From Tillus elongatus (Eukaryota; Arthropoda; Insecta; Coleoptera; Cleridae): DNA of 64,000 nucleotides. The stretch spans positions 200,718,778-200,782,777 of the forward strand of contig OZ023262.1 of assembly GCA_964006375.1 (NCBI GenBank), given 5' to 3'. A model generated the notes under the pieces. It ran no database searches and was not told where the DNA came from. It was given only the letters and a program-made list of their open reading frames with translations. This document shows positions 14,113 to 24,043 of this stretch, in pieces. The number at the start of each line of letters is the position of its first letter. The stretch's first letter is position 1. The position numbers and the translations under genes were made by a program.

Positions 14113-14835
14113 TTTAATTTTTTATATTTAAATGTATATAGATATTAAAAAATGTTGTAACATTATATTTTTTTTATCAATTTGATAACTATTATCAGGC
14201 AAACGAAAATGACGTGTTAACTGTTTTCTTAGGTAATCTATATAAATTTAAATAAATAAGTACTTTAATTTCACGTGAAATAACCCTATTTTGCGTTGTC
14301 TATAGTGAAAGTAATAACACGTTTTTACAGAAATTCATCTTTTCACCCAACATTTTGTATTATTAAATATTTGGCTTTACATACTAGTGGAAAACTCAAC
14401 TGTTTCAAAAATAACAGCTTCTCAGAATAACTCTGTGTAGTAGTGTCCGTATGCCGTATCCCCATCAACAACCGGTTAAAATTAAAATTAAGCCGTATTA
14501 TTGTACCGAAGATCCTACGTTCCTAAAGCTGTGAGCGAGAGCGAGCACACTAGTATAAAAAACTTGTTAAGTATAATGTTATGAAGTAAAATCCGCTCTA
14601 TACTGTATACTGTATACCCATTAAATGGTTAAATAACAGTTGCCGATGAAACCCGATGTTTATTCATCGAACCTAGTTGCAGTGGAACTGAAACAGATAC
14701 GACTCCGAATTCTAGTTTAGTGTAAAAAGAGTTATTTTTTAAGCTGTTATTTTTATAAGTTCATAACTGGTGGTTACCGTTGCGGCTTGGCAACCGTTTA
14801 AAAATAACCGACAGTTAAATAACGACCCATCACTA
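12979..14835. mobile_element. Non-autonomous hAT-type element with internal perfect palindrome
   Basis: Termini TAGTGATGGG (12979-12988) and CCCATCACTA (14826-14835) are exact inverted repeats. The flanks GTTTATTG (12971-12978) and GTCTATTG (14836-14843) agree at 7 of 8 bases, the target-duplication length of hAT elements. The 1,857-bp interior has no transposase. It carries a 47-bp segment twice (13107-13153 and 14513-14559) and a 186-bp perfect palindrome (13982-14167). Subterminal regions contain AACGGTTATT/AATAACCG motifs in both orientations. It lies in the intron between cadherin exons 12439-12666 and 18654-18898. Confidence 0.8.
13982..14167. repeat. Perfect 186-bp palindrome with (TA)n centre
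   Basis: About 58 bp on each side (starting TATAATGTTACAACATTTTT, ending in its reverse complement) are identical when folded. The centre is a TA run at about 14040-14109. It would form a perfect hairpin of about 93 bp per arm. It lies inside the non-autonomous hAT element. Confidence 0.95.
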
Positions 14836-15788
14836 GTCTATTGTAGTAAGCGACGGAAAAAGGGATGAAATAATAATTGTAAAGGCGAAATGACCAAATG
14901 TATTAGGGAGGCGCATTTAGTAAAATGTAGTAAAATTGCAAAGTTGGCTCACCCTGAAACCTGACTAGCATCCACCATGATAGATTTATATTACAGTAGT
15001 ATAGATAACATTTTGACAGGTGGTATGAGTGGGACCCTCTTTTCTGTACGCCATATTGGAAAATGGCTTATGCAAATATTTAATTGTTTGTACTTTGGAA
15101 ACCACTCAACCTAAAAACTTGATCTGGGTGTCAGATTATATATTTTTGGGGCCAAGGGAATAAAAAATCTCTTTAACTTATTCATGTATAAAAATATGTT
15201 TTGTGGTGATTTGGGTTCGCCAAGTGTACTTATCAGAGCTTATCACAGGTTCCAATCTTCACTTAAAGAAAAGCAGTTTTTGAGTTATTGTCTTAAATAA
15301 AAAATCGCTTTGCTTAGTGAAATTAATAGACATTCTCCAGAAAGTGGATACCAATGATTTTACCAAATTTATTCATTTATTTCTTACAGCACTTTTAAAT
15401 TTCGTGATGCCCGATACTACCCTAAATCATATTGTCCGATACCAGCTGCATGGTTGAGTTATATAAACTGACTGAGGACACATTTTGCTTTTACTGTTAA
15501 CAATCCGCAACTTACCACTGTGTTCTTAACTTAACAATACACACACTTATAATACATGACATAAAAATGACTTACCTAGTAAATGCAATAACCCTTAAAA
15601 TATTTGTTAGGGGCGAAGCAAAACACAATGAACGTTTTGACGCTGACTTGTCAACTGAAGGTAGGTATATATAGCTGGGCGCTGCAAAAACAAAGGTGGT
15701 CATCATAAGGGGTCCAAAAATCAGGGGCGATTTTTCGTTCCGCTTAAAGGACACTATGATAAAACCAGCGAACACCTGGTGTATCTAG
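14836..15788. other. Cadherin intron, nothing recognised
   Basis: No coding frame or repeat family was identified between the two non-autonomous hAT elements. Small open frames here lack codon structure. Confidence 0.4.
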
Positions 15789-16795
15789 TAGGGCTGGGAA
15801 TCGAATACGAATAGTTTGAATATTCGAATATTCGAATACGAATTATTTCAACGAGAGTGTATTCGAATATTCGAATATATTTGAATATTCGAATACTCCA
15901 CGAATATTCGAATACTTGAATAGTTCGAATAGTCGTAAAGCTTTCGGAACGAATATTCGAATACACAAACGGATAAATTCCCAGCACTACTCATAAGCAC
16001 CGGCACCAATATTGTCAGTTCTGTCCTGTCTATGTTTAATCGTGCGAATGCTTTTGGGTCTTGGATACAATGGTTAATAACTCAGCAACGCATGATTTTT
16101 AAGTATCAATTGTGCTATACCGTTGAACTCGGAAGGAAATGTTGCATTCAAATAGGTAACAATATACAGAATGTTCTGTTAAAAAATATAATATTTATAT
16201 CGATAACTGCGGCGAATGGAATGTCGTTATTGGCATCATAAATTACTAATATGTAATATGTACACCATCTACTATAAATTATAAATTAGCCATATTTTTC
16301 TAACTAAGCACATTATCAGCTTAAAACGGAAACACATGGGATGCAGATTTATTTATTTATTAATATGTGTGCTTGCAAATAACGTAAATATGACTAAAAA
16401 CCTAACTGCTGTTGTGATAAGCAGAATGAAACCGACATTATAATCGTCATTATTGTTTCTAAAATAAACAATGAAACATTTCCGAAATTATTTGAAAGTT
16501 AAGAATTAAATAGCTAGGAAACAGAGGCAGATTCAAAAAATGATAACAAAACACATTCATGGGCTTAGGGGAGTGTTTATTACTGTGCGAATATTCGAAT
16601 ACTCGACAAATATTTGATTATTCGAATACTCCACGAATATTCTAATATTCGAATACTCCACGAATATTCGAATACTCCACGAATATTCGAATATTCGAAT
16701 ACTCCGCGAATATTCGAATACTCCAATAATTCGAATAGTCGTGAAGCTTTTGGAACGAATATTCGAATACACAAACGGATAAATTCCCAGCACTA
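15789..16795. mobile_element. Non-autonomous hAT-like element with TTCGAATA arrays
   Basis: The termini are TAGGGCTGGGAAT (15789) and ATTCCCAGCACTA (ending 16795), near-perfect inverted repeats. The 8-bp flank GTATCTAG is present intact at 15781-15788 and 16796-16803, so the whole 1,007 bp moved as a unit. Both ends carry dense arrays of CGAATATTCGAATACTC-type units (about 15800-15975 and 16590-16780). A segment of about 60 bp ending in ACAAACGGATAAATTCCCAG occurs twice (around 15925-15987 and 16733-16795). The middle has no recognisable gene. Open frames through the arrays are artefacts of the repeat. Confidence 0.75.
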
Positions 16796-16839
16796 GTATC
16801 TAGGAAAAGCAATCGACGAGTCACTCAATTTTAGATAGC

Positions 16840-17112
16840 ATGTAAGAATGGCAGAACAACAGCACTAAGTAGGATAGTGCCCATCGTGGGAGGCCCTTTC
16901 GACAAAACGGCTACTGCTCAGTGGAATAGTCAAATCAATTCTACTGTACGGAGCGCCGGTATCGCATCAAACAATATAGATACAAACATATAAATGATAA
17001 TGGAGAGCATGCAGCGCAAAACGTTACTAAGGGTGGCGTGTGGGTTCCATACCTTGTCTACGCAGGCAATTCAGATGTTGGCGGGTGTCGTACCCATAGA
17101 CATGCTAGTGGA

Positions 17113-17182
<70 letters not shown>

Positions 17183-17640
17183 CCTACATGAGGCGAGGGC
17201 AGTGAAAATAGAAGAAGCTAAGCTGGCTGCCAGAAGCCAAACCATAGAGAAATTGCAGCAAAGATGGTCCCAAAACACCACGAAGGGACAATGGAGAAAA
17301 TGATTGCTTCCAAATCTGACAGACTGGATGAAATACGAGCACAAAGAATTAAATTTCTGGCTCACAAAATTGCTTACAGGCCACGGATAATTCAGATCCT
17401 ACACCAAGCGCATGGGAAAGTTAAACGAGAACCCGGGCATATGTATCCACTGCGGGGAAGAGGACACGGTAGAACACTGCATTTTTGTTGCCCAAAGTTC
17501 GACGAGATAAGAAGTACCACCATCAACTCTGTAGGGATACTTAATATCAACGACCTGGTACCAATAATGTTAAAAGACATGAAAAAAGGTCATGGAATTC
17601 GCCCGACAAGCTAAGACCATAAAAAAGAGACACAGGAACT
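16840..17640 (+). pseudogene. R1-like LINE fragment (C-terminal RT / zinc-knuckle region) interrupted by (TA)n
   Basis: With frame changes the + strand gives TTALSRIVPIVGGPFDKT, then ILLYGAPVSHQ, RKTLLRVACGFHTLST and QAIQMLAGVVPIDMLVED. These match the thumb region of R1-clade ORF2 (R.VS.YRTVS.DA..VLAGV.PI.LL). After the TA run at 17115-17180 it resumes with LNFWLTKLLTGHG, RSYTKRMGKLNENPGICIHC, EEDTVEHCIF and later SVGILNINDLVPIML. The CX2C and HC residues belong to the usual C-terminal knuckle. It is dead through stops, frameshifts and microsatellite expansion. Confidence 0.7.
17115..17180. repeat. (TA)n inside the R1-like fragment
   Basis: A pure TA run that splits the former coding sequence just after VED. 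A second run at 17665-17768 lies just past the recognisable C-terminus. Confidence 0.97.
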
Positions 17641-17661
17641 GGAGAAGCGAAGGAAACAACC

Positions 17662-17769
<108 letters not shown>

Positions 17770-17929
17770 CGGACGGGGGAAGTGGGGGTAAAAGTGTAAG
17801 GAGAAAAAGAAAAGGCAGCTCTATACTCCTGAAGATATGTCGCAAAGATATAGCCAAAGAATACGCCAAAAACTCCGTGACTTGGGCGAATCTCTTGTGG
17901 AACTTTTTGTTTATTTGGTTCAACAAATA

Positions 17930-18355
17930 ATAAAAAAAAGATCGTGCCAGTATGTATTAGAGAGGTTCAGAGCGCCACTATCTCGGTAAGTAGATGCGCC
18001 AACTACGCCCCACGATGAAAAAAAGGTATCTATAGAATCAGTGGTGGTGTTAATGACGAATAATTGTCACCCCATCTATACCCTAATAATGAAAATACTC
18101 GCTGTCCTGTACTACCCGCTGTCTGGTACTACCCTACTCTTCTCTACCGGTAGTGTTGTTGAAACTGTTCCGCACAACACCAAACTGTACATTTTAAAGA
18201 CTTTGGGGTGTTACAAACTTCCTTATTGCTTTCATTGTTTTTTTCGTTCCTGTCCTCCCACCTCTTGCTTTTTTTCAGGATCTTTTTTTCTATCAATTGT
18301 TTTACACGGAATTAGATATTAATAATTTGAAAAAGTGGTCGATTTGCGATCCGCG
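17930..18355. other. Cadherin intron, nothing recognised
   Basis: No supported gene or repeat. The stretch ends at the target duplication of SINE copy 2. Confidence 0.4.
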
Positions 18356-18362
18356 ACGATAA

Positions 18363-18557
18363 AGGTAAGATACTTACTGGTAATTAGGCCATTGCTGCCC
18401 CTTTTTGCTCATCTAACTAACCTACCCTTCACTTTGAGCTCGATCTCAACGACGACAGTGATTTGAAAAATCATCCGCCGCCGGTGAGTCTGGAACCGTC
18501 GACCCGCGAGTCCGTATTGGAAAGTCATCGACTTTCCCGCACGGCCACGGAAATGCT
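18363..18557 (-). repeat. tRNA-derived SINE, copy 2
   Basis: It is closely similar to the copy at 490-697, with a box A-like TGGCCGTGCGGG on the minus strand at 18547-18536 and a degraded box B near 18493. ACGATAA flanks it at 18356-18362 and 18558-18564 as a short target duplication. It lies about 100 bp upstream of the cadherin exon at 18654. Confidence 0.75.
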
Positions 18558-18653
18558 ACGATAACTGCGACCGCAATTTTGACAGTTGCTAACCATTAGA
18601 ATATCGAAAAGTGTACCTTTTTAACAATAATAAATTGTTTTATTTTTTCGCAG

Positions 18654-18898
18654 ATATAAATCCTACAAAGACCAAATGCAACGTCAATATGTAGTTCCTG
18701 CTAGTCCTGCCAGATATGACACAGTTTATGTAGAACCAAATTTAAAAGAATATGAAACACAAGTCCTACAAATGTGTGTTCCCGTAGATGACCCCGAAGA
18801 TTATAATGACCTACAATTAGATTTTAGCAGTAAAAATCATGCATTTAGTTTGGATAATGTCAGCTATATTAGTAAAGATAATAATCTTAAAAAATATG
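18654..18898 (+). CDS. Cadherin (Cad99C/PCDH15-like) cytoplasmic exon 1
   Basis: The acceptor TTTTTTCGCAG ends at 18653 and the donor GTAAGT starts at 18899. Joined to the previous exon in phase 2, it reads RYKSYKDQMQRQYVVPASPA, then RYDTVYVEPNLKEYETQVLQ, then MCVPVDDPEDYNDLQLDFSS, KNHAFSLDNVSYISKDNNLK and KYG. The basic juxtamembrane stretch and the YVEPNLKEYETQVLQM block fit the conserved cytoplasmic tail I recall for insect Cad99C-type cadherins. No database comparison was possible. It ends in phase 1, matching the exon at 27015. The following intron is over 8 kb because of nested transposons. Confidence 0.78.
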
Positions 18899-19167
18899 GT
18901 AAGTACACAAAGCGAAAAAAAAAATCCTAAAGGGTTCTCAGTTCAGTTGAGTTTAGTAAGCTAGCTTCGAAATTTCATTCCATTAGCCACAGAAATTTTG
19001 AATAATATTTTGTTGATTCTTTTCTGTCTGATACCGGTTATACATGGTCATTCTAAAAATTACACTTAACATATTTTACATTTTTTACTTATTCTTCTAG
19101 GTATTCCGTATTATTCCTTTCTTATATAGATTATTTTATCTTTCTTTGTTTTGCTTATTTTCATTTT

Positions 19168-19169
<2 letters not shown>

Positions 19170-19255
<86 letters not shown>
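19170..19255. repeat. (TA)n microsatellite
   Basis: Pure TA run at the 3' side of the I-like LINE relic. Whether it belongs to that element's 3' region is unclear. Confidence 0.97.
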
Positions 19256-19258
<3 letters not shown>

Positions 19259-19698
19259 ATTGACAGGGACTGCAGGGGTCTACTAGAGCGTATTGCCATA
19301 AGACACACAAGAAAAGACTACGGAAAATATGGGGATGCACATAGGGGTAGACAGCACGTGTTTGAAGCTTTACAAATTTTCGGTTGCTAAATTATCTTAC
19401 CTAACTATTATATTCATTCACGTCCTCACCTCTACACACGTATGCACACGCACACACGTCCACGCAGATATATACAGACACATCTCTAGTTTTAAGCTCT
19501 GTATGTTTAATTATTAAACAACTTACATCTAAAATTTTATTTATGTAAAATTTCCTTTGTACAATTATATGTGGAACCTAATCTCTACACACTCATACTC
19601 GCACACATGTACAGATATATGTCTACAAACACTCATATAAATGATACAAGATTTTAATATTTTTTTATCTTAAAATCTAATTACTCTCCTAATAAATA
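19256..19698 (-). other. Probable 3' untranslated part of the I-like LINE relic
   Basis: It follows the apparent stop codon (TGA on the minus strand at 19701-19699) of the relic described at 19699-25200. It is AT-rich with ACAC-containing tracts (19435-19470 and 19585-19635) and no open frame of interest. Assignment rests on position only. Confidence 0.35.
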
Positions 19699-20560
19699 TC
19701 ACATATTTAGTTTTAAATAGTGTAAGAAAGCTAATAAAACTCTAAAAACCTTTATATCGTTACTAGTTAATAAGACTGTAAATGAGGTGGGTAGTTCTAT
19801 TTTGCAATTTAAAAGATTATGCAATAGAACACTTCTTTGGTCATAATTCACATGGCTGCATCAAGAATTCCTATTCTGAAGAGATGCGCTGGAAATCTGT
19901 CATGATTTAATTTCAGTCTTGTTATGACAACTTGTAGCTCTCTTGAGCCATACTCCACTTGCGAATTTTTTTTGTGGAAGTGTAAGGTGTCTGTATTTAT
20001 AATGGTTTCTGGTAGTTTGCACATATGCTTGCCATTCTTCTTTATTTTGTACCCATGGAATGCTGAACGTATTATTTAAATTTTGTATTTTAATACCATC
20101 TCTTATTTCAACTTATCTCTTTTGAAAGTTGGTCCACATATTCATTTCCTTTAATGCTCACATGTCCTTTCACCCACATAAAAGTTACTTGTCTTCTGTT
20201 AGTTTTCAGCGTGTGTAGCAGTTTCATGATTTCACATATAGAATTATTATTGTAATACTTTCACGAGAAATGTTTAATACTTTGCAACACAGACTTGTAA
20301 ACGCTTAAAATAACTGTTTTCTGTAACTGTTGCTCTTTAATGTATGTCAAAGCATCTATGATGGCCTATGATTCTATTGTGTAAATAAATCCCACTTTGT
20401 GTATCGCAGTCATGCGACCCATACTCTTCTGCGAAATATAAAAGGCAGCGCCTGACCCTTCTAGATTCTTGGCATTATCAGTGTACACATGTAGGTAGTC
20501 TCTAAAGTTGGATAGTATTTCTTTAACTTTGCTTTGGTTGATTGCTGAAATTATTGTATA

Positions 20561-23500
20561 GGGTAAACGATACAGTTATTGGCCACTATAAAATATACTT
20601 ACAGTGATTGGCCATTCGACTTTCTTTTAAAATAACAAGCATTGTCGTCGTTTTAAGCGAAATGTGATTGTTTCAGTTCAAAGTGACAACACCGTTTGTT
20701 GCTTTGATCACAGTACTTTGATATGTTGGCAGCGGTGAATGTCGTTGGCGGTCTTTTCCTTGTGCCTGTTTTAAGTTATTCCATATTCAGCACGTTGCTT
20801 GTGCATTTGCTTAGCGTCACTGTGTATCAGGTAAGTGATTATTTTATTCGTATGCTTGGAACAAATGATTATAACAGTATAGGGACTATAATTTGAAGTT
20901 AGGGTGTTCGAAAAAACTGTTTATATGTCTCTAACCTAAAATTACTTATGAAATTTAAGCAGGCCAATCACTATACACGACATTTACAATAAATTCAGTT
21001 ATTGGCCACTCCTGCCAATGACTGTAATATATATTAACGGGTAGTTTTACAATAAAACTTCAACTAAATAAATTGTTTCATTAATCTCAAATGCTTTTCG
21101 AGGGAATACAGACTTTAAACCTTCTTTAAACAGTCGTTGGCCAGGTGCCAATCTCTGACATCTTTACTGGCCAATCACTATATTACTTGTATATTTGTAG
21201 GTTTACAAAAGATGCCAAAAGTCAGAGTGGGTGACAAATATACAAAAAAATATTGTGATCAGGATATTAAAAAAGCTCTTGAACTAATCAAGAAAGGAAC
21301 CTCAATCAGAGAAGCAGCAAGATATTTTAAGGTTCCAAGAGCAACCCTGCAATTCAGGAGAAGTACCAAATTTATCAAGTCAAATTTAGGTCCGAATCCT
21401 ATTCTCACACCCAATGAAGAAGAACTTCTGGTTAAATGGGTATTCAAGAACCACAAGAAAGGATTTCCTCGTCGCAAAGAGAACTTGCAAGAATCAGTAA
21501 GGTTATTCTTAGAGAAAAATCCACGTCCCAATCCATTTATAAGAAATCATCCAGGAGATGGTTGGTACAAAGCCTTTCTTCTTCGTCATCCAGAGGTAAC
21601 AATACGTATATCTGAGGCAGTTACTGCCGCAAGTGCAACCATTTCAGTATCAGACCTTAAAAAGTGGTTTGGTAACATTTATGATTATCTAAAGTCAAAA
21701 GATCTGGAAGGCATATTAAAAGACCCAGAACGAATACTCAACGGAGATGAGACATGTTTTAACTTGTGTCCGAAAAATACAAAAGTTCTTGCTCCAAGAG
21801 GAAGCAGAAATGTTTATGAGGTTGAACACGCGCCGTCCAAAACAGCAATTACAGTAATGTTTACTTTCACTGCATCTGGTAAAGTTACACCACCAATGGT
21901 GATTTACCCTTATAAACGGTTGCCTGCTAATATCGCTAAATCAGTTCCTGATGAATGGGGAGTTGGCTTGAGTGATTCTGGGTGGATGCGTGCTGAGATA
22001 TTTTATGAATATATTTCAAACGTACTGCACCCCTATTTAAAAAACATAATGTGAAATTTCCCATCATTCTCTTTGTAGACGGGCACAGCACACACTTAAC
22101 CTATCAACTAAGTGAACTTTGTAGTCAACTGGAAATTATACTGATTTGCCTTTATCCCAATGCCACACGAAATCTTCAGCCTGCTGATGTGGCAGCCTTC
22201 AAACCGATAAAAAATGGTTGGAAGAAGGCAGTAGTTGAGTGGAGACGCGACCATACCAATGAAACATTAAGCAAAGAGCACTTTGCAACAGTTCTTGAAA
22301 ATGTTATCAAAAACGTTGCAAAGTCAACTATCATCCAAAATGGGTTTAAAGCTTGTGGCTTGTACCCATGGAATCCAAATGCGATAGACGTCACAAAATG
22401 TTTGGGAGCTGCTAAAGTCAATACATACGAACAAACTGGTTTGAAAAAAAATTACGTCCTGTCGTATCCAGCATTTAAAGAAATTGTTGGTGAAAATTAT
22501 ATTAATGAATTTCAAAAAGGACAGCATTGCATCAACAACCATTCAGAAGAATTCGGTATGCTGTACAGTATGTGGAAGAGATTCAAACCAAAAGAAGACA
22601 TTTCTGAAGTATCGGTAGAAGAAATAAATCCCACACATATCAATCCTAATGAATTGTCACAGGAAACTCATGCATCACCAATAGCCAGAGAAAGCACAGA
22701 CGGACTTGATATTAGTGCTAGGCTAAAATCAACCAGCGCAGCAAACCTCGATACCTATTTGGAAAACAATGACTCAACCCTTACCTTGAGAAATATCAAT
22801 ATAGAAGAAATACCAATTGTTTTCGAAGATTATAACGGTGACATTTTTCAACTAACACAACCATGTCAATCTGGAAAACTTGTGAGTGATCATAATGCTT
22901 CCGGAATATGCCCTACAACGGACTCCTGTTTATATAAGATAGACCATTTAACCATGGCCTCTGTAGATACTGAAAATACTTCAGCAGATGTAAGTCTTGA
23001 TACATTCTTACAGTGGCCTCAAACTCCTGCGAGAAAGGGTAAGAGGCAAAGCGAAAGACTTCCGTTTGTCTTAACATCAACTCAATGGAAGAAAGTCATG
23101 AGTGATAAGGAACAAACTAAAAAAGAGAAAGAAACTGAGAAAGAAGAGAGGAAAGTTAAAAGGCTTGAGAATAAATTGAGGAAAACAGCAGAGAACTTCA
23201 AGAAATTAGAAAACAAAAATGTTAAAAAGCAATATTTTAAGAGTAAAAACAAATGTAGATCAGAAGCGTCAAATCCACATGACGATGTGAATGAAAATAT
23301 AAGAAATAGGGAAAACATAGGACGTGAGTTTGATGATGAAGAGAACACATCGGGCAGCCAACAATACCAACTTTTAAGAATACAACAAGCCACCAAACAT
23401 CTTTTTGGTAGCAGTGACACCAAGAATGAATACAGTTCTCAAGATGGTACAAGTTCAAGGATACATATTTTATCCAATGTTAGGTTAGAGAATGCACAAG

Positions 23501-24043
23501 AGACTTGTGGTTTGAGCTTAGAAGATAATGTGAGAAAAATTAACGGCTTATGTTTTACTTGCACCAACAATATGAATGAATCAAATATTGGTATAAAATG
23601 TAAATCCTGCACCAGAGCTTTTCATCTGAATTGTATAAGGAAAATGAATTTACATAAATCAAACTCTACTATATTTCATTGTAAATCGTGCTTAAAAATT
23701 TCCATTAATTGAAAAATAAATTGTTGCATGATGTTTGTTTATTATTCCCATAGAAAATTAATTGTTTACAGCTGACATCGAAGGGTATGACAATCACTGT
23801 AAGAGATGTTAGGCCAATCACTATATGCCTATGGCCAATCACTACTTTTATGAGTTGGTCAACAATTTAGAATTTTTTATTCTTTTTTGAACAGTTTAAG
23901 TCAAAAAAAAGTATGTTATCATCAAAAATAATATATCTTATATTATACTGTGCGACTACAGTTTTCCTAGTTGATTAATATACAAGAAGGAGCGCTGTAA
24001 CCTTAATATTCGTACAAATGGCCAATAACTGTATCGTTTACCC
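20561..24043 (+). mobile_element. Pogo-family DNA transposon, nearly intact, 25-bp TIRs
   Basis: Perfect 25-bp terminal inverted repeats beginning GGGTAAACGATACAGTTATT lie at 20561-20585 and 24019-24043. TA lies outside each end (20559-20560 and 24044-24045), the target duplication of Tc1/mariner/pogo elements. The element is 3,483 bp. Inside the ends the motif GGCCAATCACT recurs in both orientations: 20603-20613 (inverted), 20962-20972, 21169-21179, 23812-23822 and 23833-23843. A consensus donor AG|GTAAGT at 20831 and an acceptor-like TTTGTAG ending at 21200 suggest a spliced 5' leader just before the ATG at 21212. It is inserted in the RNase H region of an I-like LINE. Confidence 0.9.
21212..23712 (+). 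pseudogene. Pogo-like transposase with C-terminal PHD finger, one frameshift
   Basis: From ATG 21212 the order is as follows. A psq-type helix-turn-helix (residues about 15-50, ALELIKKGTSIREAARYFKV) comes first, then a CENP-B-type DNA-binding region (about 65-130, GDGWYKAFLLRHPE). The DDE domain has its first Asp in LNGDET (residue 179). The frame stops with TGA at 22052-22054. The next frame starts immediately (22051) with FVDGHSTHL holding the second Asp, and QPADVAAF holds the third, 35 residues later. One base lost from the run of six A at about 22039-22044 would explain the shift. A Lys/Glu-rich coiled-coil-like stretch lies at about 23100-23240. A C4HC3 PHD-like finger (CFTC, CKSC, HLNC, HCKSC) ends the protein. 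Otherwise there are no stops, so decay is recent or a sequencing error is possible. Confidence 0.88.

Noticed and set aside
15789..15987. A complete small element ending at the inner CCCAGCACTA at 15987
   Set aside because: The flank after 15987 (CTCATAAG) does not match GTATCTAG, whereas the flank after 16795 matches exactly, so the larger 1,007-bp unit is preferred.
16557..16824. Several overlapping frames rich in EYSNIR on both strands
   Set aside because: Produced by the palindromic TTCGAATA arrays, which read similarly in many frames.
18041..18322. 93-codon frame in the cadherin intron
   Set aside because: No recognisable domain, no codon or splice support; probably chance.
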